Position numbers and translations under genes: made by a program
Notes under the pieces: model-generated
The model's database searches: none
What the model saw: only the letters and a program-made list of their open reading frames with translations
Told to the model about the DNA's origin: nothing
Source of the DNA: Enterococcus_I eurekensis
Lineage (GTDB): Bacteria; Bacillota; Bacilli; Lactobacillales; Enterococcaceae
NCBI RefSeq assembly: GCF_042654605.1
Contig: NZ_JBHSGT010000040.1
Coordinates: 1 to 38,826, forward strand
DNA length: 38,826 bases
Reading direction: 5' to 3'
Shown here: positions 33,841 to 38,826 of the stretch, piece by piece
How positions within the stretch are numbered: the first letter of the stretch is position 1
Layout: each line of letters starts with the position of its first letter

Positions 33841-34896
33841 TTGAAAACAATTTTAATAACAGGTGGAGCAGGATTCATTGGCAGTAATTTTGTTAAATTA
33901 ATGCTTGATAGACACCCAGAATATAAGATTATCAATATCGACGCATTGACGTATGCAGGTAATTTAGAAACGTTAAAAGACATCGATACTAATCCTAATT
34001 ATGAATTCATCAAAGCGGATATTCGTAACAGAGAACAGATTGAAGATATTTTTAGAGATAATGAGATTACTGCAGTTGTGAATTTTGCTGCGGAATCTCA
34101 TGTAGACAGAAGTATTGAGGATCCTGAGATATTCTTAACGACGAATATTCTAGGTACGCAAGTTCTTCTAGACACTGCGAAGAAATACTGGAAAATAGAT
34201 CCTGCTGATAAGTATAGTACTGACTATAAACCAGGTGTGAAATTCCTTCAAGTATCAACCGATGAAGTGTATGGTGCACTAGGCGAGACTGGTATGTTTG
34301 TAGAAACAATGCCTCTCATGCCCAATAGTCCATATTCAGCATCCAAGGCAAGTGCCGATATGATTGTAAGAGCGTATCATGAAACGTATGGGATGCCAGT
34401 AAATATTACTAGATGTAGTAATAACTACGGACCATATCAATTCCCTGAAAAACTCATCCCATTGATGATTAATAACTGCTTAGTAGAGAAAGACCTACCT
34501 ATTTACGGAGATGGCATGCAAGTCAGAGATTGGCTACATGTATCGGATCATTGTGCTGCAATCGATACCGTTCTTCATAAAGGAATAGATGGCGAAGTTT
34601 ACAATATCGGTGGTAATAATGAGAAATCCAATATCGAACTCGTAAAATTAATCATTAGTACATTAGGAAAATCTGAAGACTTAATCAAACACGTTAAAGA
34701 TAGACCTGGTCATGATAGACGTTACGCTATTGATAATACTAAAATTACTACTGAACTCGGATGGGCGCCAGCGTATACCTTTGAACAAGGAATTAAAGAA
34801 ACGATTCAGTGGTATCTTGATAACAATGAATGGGCTGAAAATATCTTATCAGGTGAATACGCAAATTATTACGATGAGATGTATAAGGGAGTATAG
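33841..34896 (+). CDS. rmlB: dTDP-glucose 4,6-dehydratase (RmlB)
   Basis: The 351-residue extended SDR has ITGGAGFIGSNFVKLMLDR (residues about 5-23), NFAAESHVDRSI, the catalytic region QVSTDEVYGAL (T-D-E with Asp and Glu acids), YSASKASADM (YxxxK), TRCSNNYGPYQFPEKLIPLM, and RPGHDRRYAID. It makes dTDP-4-keto-6-deoxyglucose, the substrate of the fused RmlC-RmlD. It starts with TTG 33841 behind AGGAGG. The gene sits 13 nt after wzx. Confidence 0.96.
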   Translation: MKTILITGGAGFIGSNFVKLMLDRHPEYKIINIDALTYAGNLETLKDIDTNPNYEFIKADIRNREQIEDIFRDNEITAVVNFAAESHVDRSIEDPEIFLTTNILGTQVLLDTAKKYWKIDPADKYSTDYKPGVKFLQVSTDEVYGALGETGMFVETMPLMPNSPYSASKASADMIVRAYHETYGMPVNITRCSNNYGPYQFPEKLIPLMINNCLVEKDLPIYGDGMQVRDWLHVSDHCAAIDTVLHKGIDGEVYNIGGNNEKSNIELVKLIISTLGKSEDLIKHVKDRPGHDRRYAIDNTKITTELGWAPAYTFEQGIKETIQWYLDNNEWAENILSGEYANYYDEMYKGV

Positions 34897-34936
34897 CTAA
34901 AAATAATATATCTTTAGTGATAAAGAGGTGGAGACT

Positions 34937-35941
34937 GTGAATATCTTAGTAACTGGAGGCCTAGGATTTATAGGTAGCCATACTGTAATAGAGTTAATAA
35001 AATCGAATCATACCGTCGTTATTGCAGATAATCTTATCAATTCCAAGATTGACGTACTTAATAAAATTGAAACAGTTGTTAATGTTAGACCTACTTTCTA
35101 TCAAGTCGATGTGACGAACGAATTAGATGTAGAAGAAATATTTACTAATCATAAAATCGAGGGTGTCATTCACTTTGCTGGATTAAAGTCTGTAGGAGAA
35201 TCGGTCTCAAAACCACTTGAATACTACTATAACAATCTAGTAAGTACCATGGTTCTCAGCAAGTTATGTCTGAAGTATGGTGTGGAGAAGTTTGTTTTTA
35301 GTTCTTCTGCTACTGTCTATGGCGATCAGCCCTCACCATTGAAAGAAGAGGTTGAACTAAAAAGAACAACCAATCCCTATGGCGAAACAAAAGCAATGAG
35401 TGAGCGGATTTTAACAGACATCGCAAATGCACATGAGAAATTCGCTGTCAGTTTACTCCGATATTTCAATCCTGTAGGTGCTCATGAAAGTGGGCTTCTT
35501 GGAGAAAATCCGAATGGCATTCCAAACAATCTGATGCCTTTTGTCACTAAAGTTGCTAAAGGTGAACTACCGAAATTAACGATTTTTGGAGATGATTATG
35601 ATACGGTTGATGGTACAGGTGTTCGTGATTATATTCATGTTGTCGATCTAGCCAAAGGTCACGTCAAGGCGATCGAGAATTTGAATAAAGGGGTAAATTG
35701 TTACAACCTTGGAACTGGGAAAGGAACCTCTGTCTTGGAGATGGTGAATGCCTTCATGAGAGTCAATCAAGTCGCAGTTCCTTATGAGATTGTCGACAGG
35801 CGTCCTGGAGATATCGCAACGTGCTACGCCGACGTCAGTAAAGCTGAATACGAACTTGATTGGAAAGCTGAATTGACGATTGATGAGATGGTAAGGGATG
35901 CTTGGAATTTTGAACAGAAACAAGGATTAATAGAGTTATAA
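34937..35941 (+). CDS. galE: UDP-glucose 4-epimerase (GalE)
   Basis: The 334-residue SDR has ILVTGGLGFIGSHTVIELI, HFAGLKSVGESVSKPLEYYYNN, the serine in VFSSSATVYG, YGETKAMSE (YxxxK), LRYFNPVGAHESG, and RRPGDIATCYAD, all typical of GalE. It interconverts UDP-glucose/UDP-galactose and perhaps the N-acetyl forms, supplying galactose-type sugars to the polymer; it might also support galactose produced by LacZ. GTG 34937 is chosen: AAAGAGG (34922-34928) lies 8 nt before it, while an in-frame GTG at 34928 overlaps that site. It is the last gene of the rml unit. Confidence 0.94.
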   Translation: MNILVTGGLGFIGSHTVIELIKSNHTVVIADNLINSKIDVLNKIETVVNVRPTFYQVDVTNELDVEEIFTNHKIEGVIHFAGLKSVGESVSKPLEYYYNNLVSTMVLSKLCLKYGVEKFVFSSSATVYGDQPSPLKEEVELKRTTNPYGETKAMSERILTDIANAHEKFAVSLLRYFNPVGAHESGLLGENPNGIPNNLMPFVTKVAKGELPKLTIFGDDYDTVDGTGVRDYIHVVDLAKGHVKAIENLNKGVNCYNLGTGKGTSVLEMVNAFMRVNQVAVPYEIVDRRPGDIATCYADVSKAEYELDWKAELTIDEMVRDAWNFEQKQGLIEL

Positions 35942-35950
35942 CATTGTAAT

Positions 35951-36005
35951 ATCTTTCTATCACTGGTTAAGCTATTCAGGACTGGTGGTAGAAAGATGTT
36001 TCTAT
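35951..36005 (+). terminator. Hairpin ending the rml-galE unit
   Basis: ATCTTTCTATCACTGG (35951-35966) pairs with CTGGTGGTAGAAAGAT (35982-35997) with wobbles. Only a short T-rich tail (GTTTCTATATT) follows, so termination may be partial. Confidence 0.55.
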
Positions 36006-36211
36006 ATTGTAGGGTTTGTTAGTAGCGTTTACTTAACGAGGTTGTTCAATCTTGGACTATAAGATTTGAGAAGAGCTAGTGTCAAGATTGATTGTTTGTC
36101 TAGTTATCTCTATACGCGGGGATAGGAAGCCAAACGTCCAAGAAAATCTTAGTGAATCTATTTTAGACGAATTGAATATAGGAAGAAGGACATATTTGAA
36201 GGAGTGATTTT
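36006..36211. other. Intergenic DNA before the SIR2-like gene
   Basis: No gene is seen. A small imperfect repeat CTATACGCGGGGATAG lies at about 36110-36125. I cannot name a clear promoter. Confidence 0.4.
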
Positions 36212-36850
36212 TTGAATGGTTCATTGATTGATTCATATATTGAGGATATTGCTAAGAGAATACATGATCCTGCTTTACATGGTGCTGCATCGGTCATGAT
36301 TGGTGCAGGATTTTCGAAGAATGCAGACATCGTTGATGATGAACTATCTGCACCGAACTGGGAAGAGCTGGCTGTGTCGATGTTTGAAGCTTTATATCAG
36401 AAGCCAAGAGATGAAGTAGAGATGAAAAAATGGCAAATCCAAAAGATCAAGAAGACTTCAGGAAAAAATGTGTTGAAACTAGCCGAGGAATATAAATCGA
36501 TTTTCGGACGCAACAAGCTAAATAAATTTATAGAATTAAATATTAATGATGACATGTACATCCCAGGAGAGCTGCATAAGAAACTCTTATCCTTGAATTG
36601 GAGAGATGTATTCACCACTAACTATGATACTCTCTTGGAAAGAACGATTGATAAAATTAATGTGAAGTTCAATTATAAGATTCTAACGAGTCAAAACGAC
36701 CTGCCTGGAAGTACTCATCCAAGAATCATTAAGCTTCACGGTAGTGTGGATTATACAAAACACTATATTATTTGCGAAGAGGATTATCGCACATACCCGA
36801 TTCAGTTCGCACCTTATCAACAAGATTTTGTTGTATCGTTGTTAGGGTAG
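36212..36850 (+). pseudogene. Truncated SIR2-family NADase-like protein (defence-associated type)
   Basis: The 212-residue product starts at TTG 36212 (AAGGAG 7 nt upstream). It carries the SIR2 NAD-binding GAGFS motif (MIGAGFSKNAD, about residues 31-37), NWEELA, FTTNYDTLLERT (N and D of the NAD site) and the catalytic-His-like KLHGSVDY. Homologous SIR2 proteins of phage-defence systems continue after the FAPY/QQ segment with a GFSGDDPNF-type motif and large C-terminal domains. Here the sequence changes to DFVVSLLG and stops, so the end of the SIR2 domain and any sensor domain are missing. It looks like a deletion or frameshift derivative. It lies beside other decayed accessory genes. Confidence 0.75.
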
Positions 36851-37154
36851 ATATTCTTTGGTGACTACGTATTTATTTACAGGAGATAGCTACGAGTGAT
36901 TGAAATAATTAATATATTGAGTGATTTATAATCTATCATTGTGAAATATAGAGCAAAATCGATAGCTGTATTTGAAAGCGTTTTAATAATTTAGAGTAAA
37001 TAGGTATTAGCCAGTATGGAACGCATAGAGAACCCGTTTATACAAAATACTGTGATAAGAATTAATATAAACGATGCGATGATTCATCTTCAAACGGTGT
37101 AATTATTTGTCTTCGTATCGTCAATATAAAAAAGGTTTGAGGAGGAGAAGGAAC
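36851..37154. other. Gene-free stretch after the truncated SIR2 gene
   Basis: A 28-codon frame (37016-37102, MERIENPFIQNTV...) is open from an ATG but has no ribosome binding site and no recognised family. It may be a leftover of the missing SIR2-gene end. The GGAGGAGAAGG ribosome binding site of the next gene lies at its end. Confidence 0.4.
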
Positions 37155-37784
37155 ATGAAAATTAATGAGATTTGGAATTCGAAAGAAATAAGTGTTTGGA
37201 AAGATGCATTAGCAAAAGCAACAATGGAAACAGGACGGGATGATTCGATCGAAACAAAAATGTCGAAACTAAAAGCAGAAGATATCCAACATTTACCAGT
37301 AGAGGATTTTTACTCTTTTTTATATGATGATTATTTTGTTTGGAAATATACGGCAAAACATCGCTTAGCGTCTACACGTAAATCTTTAAAAAAATATGAA
37401 AATGATATGAATGAACTAAGTGAAATCCAAGATGGGTTATTTAGCTTTGACCTCTCTAAGACAAGACTAGGATTACAGGCAGCTGGTGAGATTTATGGGT
37501 TAGGTGTAGCTGGCGCTTCTGGTCTGTTAGCATTATTGTTCCCGAGTTACTTCGGTACAGTTGATGAGATGGTTGTCCGTGCTTTACTGACATGTGATGA
37601 ATATCGAGACGATGCAATCATTAAAGCAATTAATCCTCAAGATATCAAAAGAAAAGATGCCGTTTATCTAATTGAGCAGTTCAAAAAGAAAGCGCACGAA
37701 TTAAATGCACTCTCGAATGAGTATTGCTGGAGACCTAGAGACATCGATGTTATTCTATGGCATTTTAGAGATAAAGATTTGTGA
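37155..37784 (+). CDS. Hypothetical protein with helix-hairpin-helix / DNA-glycosylase-fold-like segment
   Basis: The 209-residue cytoplasmic protein starts at ATG 37155 with GGAGGAGAAGG just upstream; an earlier in-frame start at 37107 has no ribosome binding site. I do not recognise a named family. The segment IYGLGVAGASGLLALLFPSYFGTVDEMVVRAL (read in pieces, about residues 115-146) has the GxGxxxA...LFP..FG..D..V.RAL pattern of HhH-GPD-like folds found in DNA glycosylases and in small defence-island proteins. The N-terminus is helical and charged. No catalytic Lys/Asp pair can be assigned with confidence. It follows a SIR2-like remnant and precedes a nuclease-like pseudogene, so a role in defence or DNA handling is possible but inferred. 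Confidence 0.6.
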   Translation: MKINEIWNSKEISVWKDALAKATMETGRDDSIETKMSKLKAEDIQHLPVEDFYSFLYDDYFVWKYTAKHRLASTRKSLKKYENDMNELSEIQDGLFSFDLSKTRLGLQAAGEIYGLGVAGASGLLALLFPSYFGTVDEMVVRALLTCDEYRDDAIIKAINPQDIKRKDAVYLIEQFKKKAHELNALSNEYCWRPRDIDVILWHFRDKDL

Positions 37785-38040
37785 TTTGTGGAATGATTGT
37801 TAAGAGGTAATGAATGAAATCATTTAAGCGATATTTAGTCACGTCGTATTTACGTCAGATGACTATGAGCGATTGGAAGAGATAGTGGATTGAGTCAAGT
37901 TCAATTCACTATTGTGATTTATCAAACTAAATAGATTATTTTATTTGAGTTTTAATTATATGCAAGCGCTTTATATATATAGGTATCCTCAGGTATTAAA
38001 TGAATGTTCTATATCTATAACTAAGAGGAGGTATGAAAGG
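37785..38040. other. Intergenic DNA before the CoiA-like gene
   Basis: No gene is seen. The strong ribosome binding site AGAGGAGG (38024-38031) of the CoiA-like gene lies at the end. Confidence 0.4.
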
Positions 38041-38611
38041 TTGTATGTGGTGAAACTACCCTATGGTTTACGTCAAGAAGGGAAATCAGAAAGATTGGTC
38101 CATATTTCTGAGATTATCCCAAGTGAGTCTGGCTAACGCTGTCGTTGTGTGTGTCCGAGTTGTGGTGTCAGGCTCCAAGCGAAGTTACCAAAGACGCGAA
38201 AGGATTTTACGCCGCGTTTTGCGCATCATCGCGGCGATGAGTGTGAATATGCGGTTGAAACGGCGCTACATTTAAAAGCAAAAGAAATCATTGAAGAAGA
38301 TAAACAATTGTATTTACCAAGTGTTATTGAGAGTTACGAGCATCTTACCAAGGAAGTAACGAAAGCGCGTATGGTGACGTTTGACCATGTCATCTTAGAA
38401 CATCGTGTGGATGACATCAGACCGGATATCCTGGCGTATAAGCATCAACGTCCCTTAATGATTGAAGTGAAGGTGACGCATGGGATAGATGAAGTTAAAT
38501 ACGCTAAAATAGTAAAATTGGGTATCTCGACGTTAGAGATTGATCTTTCATCTGTCGAGTCGACTTTCGATCCTGATTGGTTGAGAAGCCAGATTATTCA
38601 TGCTACTGACA
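38041..38611 (+). pseudogene. CoiA-like / PD-(D/E)xK nuclease-like gene with internal stop, interrupted by an insertion
   Basis: Reading from TTG 38041 (AGAGGAGG 9 nt upstream), the frame gives LPYGLRQEGKSERLVHISEI, SESG, then TAA at 38134-38136, and resumes in the same frame with RCRCVCPSCG and FAHHRGDECEYAVETALHLKAKE. This is the continuous pattern of a CoiA-like protein, so TAA probably arose from TTA (Leu). The C-terminal part has a CxxC zinc motif, the CoiA HH segment and RPDILAY...MIEVKV, a PD...ExK nuclease motif. The coding match ends at 38611, where the right end of a TnpB-type element starts; the last codons to 38631 come from the element. CoiA family members act in DNA uptake or restriction-like processes. 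This copy should be inactive. Confidence 0.75.
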
Positions 38612-38676
38612 TTGACACTCCACACGACTAAAGTCGTCGGATTCTTAGGTAGTACGCCCTAACGGACGCAAATTGA
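38592..38676 (-). ncRNA. Right end and putative omega-RNA 3' part of the right-hand TnpB-type element, with guide-like flank
   Basis: Reading the minus strand after the tnpB stop: CCTAAGAATC (38649-38640), a hairpin ACGAC-TTTA-GTCGT (38637-38624), then TCAA (38615-38612). The next bases, TGTCAGTAGCATGAATAATC (38611 down to 38592), would be the omega-RNA guide and lie inside the CoiA-like gene. The order is the same as at positions 32-68 of the window. IS608-like cleavage at TCAA is known for the family; the exact RNA ends are inferred. Confidence 0.6.
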
Positions 38677-38826
38677 CTAAGCGATCCCCGAAAGTCCTTC
38701 GGTTTTAATATTTATGCTTGCATTAATATCTCTGTCATGAATTGTTCCACAATTTGAACATACCCATTCACGAATATTTAGCTCTTTTTTGCCGTCATTA
38801 TGACCACAAGAAGAACAAAGTTGTGA
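38612..38826 (-). mobile_element. IS200/IS605-family (TnpB-carrying) element, right end and 3' part of tnpB; continues beyond the window
   Basis: The element is inserted into the CoiA-like gene with its right end at 38612. It contains the tnpB 3' end and the structured right end. Whether it also carries tnpA, or is tnpB-only (IS1341-like), cannot be seen here. Confidence 0.8.
38677..38826 (-). CDS. tnpB: TnpB (IS200/IS605 OrfB) RNA-guided nuclease, C-terminal part only
   Basis: The last 49 residues are visible; the gene runs off the right edge. They contain the four-cysteine zinc finger of TnpB (CSSC followed by WVCSNC) and the terminal RuvC motif HDRDINASINI, where the Asp of DRD is the third RuvC catalytic acid. 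The protein ends EGLSGIA, a common OrfB ending. TnpB is the compact ancestor-like relative of Cas12 and cuts DNA guided by omega-RNA from its own right end. The rest of the protein, and so its activity, cannot be judged here. Confidence 0.92.
   Translation of the reverse strand, partial: SQLCSSCGHNDGKKELNIREWVCSNCGTIHDRDINASINIKTEGLSGIA

Noticed and set aside
38063..38275. 70-codon plus-strand frame
   Set aside because: It is an out-of-frame reading of the CoiA-like pseudogene.
1..38826. tRNA, rRNA, riboswitch and CRISPR arrays
   Set aside because: I looked for cloverleaf-like, T-box-like and regularly spaced repeats and saw none that I could support.

Overview
The window looks like a chromosomal segment of a low-G+C Gram-positive bacterium of the order Lactobacillales, close to Enterococcaceae or Carnobacteriaceae. 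The reasons are strong AGGAGG-type ribosome binding sites, frequent TTG/GTG starts, TTGACA/TATAAT promoters, a CcpA-like cre site, a CpsC-CpsD-CpsB capsule kinase/phosphatase set, and a heterodimeric multidrug ABC exporter of the EfrAB/LmrCD/BmrCD type. The species cannot be fixed from sequence reading alone.

Layout. (1) 1-88: right end of an IS200/IS605-family (TnpB-type) element lying to the left of the window. (2) 109-7641: a beta-galactoside utilisation locus with an autoregulated LacI-family repressor, LacZ (GH2), a sugar-binding lipoprotein and two permeases. It has clear operators and terminators and no transporter ATPase of its own. (3) 7642-9089: gene-poor DNA with an orphan RelB/DinJ-like antitoxin and a strongly structured nested inverted-repeat element. 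(4) 9090-12550: the two-gene ABC exporter on the minus strand. (5) 13008-14208: a secreted coiled-coil/3D-domain cell-wall protein. (6) 14530-35941: a long exopolysaccharide/capsule locus. It begins with an unrecognised membrane-anchored protein and the conserved CpsC, CpsD, CpsB and CapD-like genes. At about 19.5 kb it becomes visibly more A+T-rich, with a priming transferase, a three-gene block (HpaI-like aldolase, D-2-hydroxyacid dehydrogenase, asparagine-synthetase-like PP-loop enzyme), glycosyltransferases, a TviB/TviC pair (UDP-GlcNAc to UDP-GalNAcA), and Wzy. A strong terminator at 29337-29370 and about 0.7 kb of decayed DNA follow. A second unit carries rmlA, a fused rmlC-rmlD, wzx, rmlB and galE. 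(7) 35942-38826: a decaying accessory region with a truncated SIR2 NADase-like protein, a small HhH/glycosylase-fold-like protein, and a CoiA-like nuclease gene that carries an in-frame stop and is interrupted by a second TnpB-type element, whose tnpB 3' end is at the right edge on the minus strand.

How the genes work together. The lac locus imports a beta-galactoside and hydrolyses it. The capsule locus predicts a Wzx/Wzy-dependent polymer containing L-rhamnose, probably galactose or GalNAc (GalE) and an acidic N-acetylhexosaminuronic acid. The aldolase/dehydrogenase/AsnB-like trio could make and attach a hydroxy-acid substituent, or the AsnB-like enzyme could modify the uronic acid. This trio is the best candidate for an undescribed biochemical system here. 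The two TnpB-type right ends, which face inward at the two edges of the window, each carry a hairpin, a shared CCTAAGAATC motif and a terminal TCAA, and therefore predict two omega-RNA guides.
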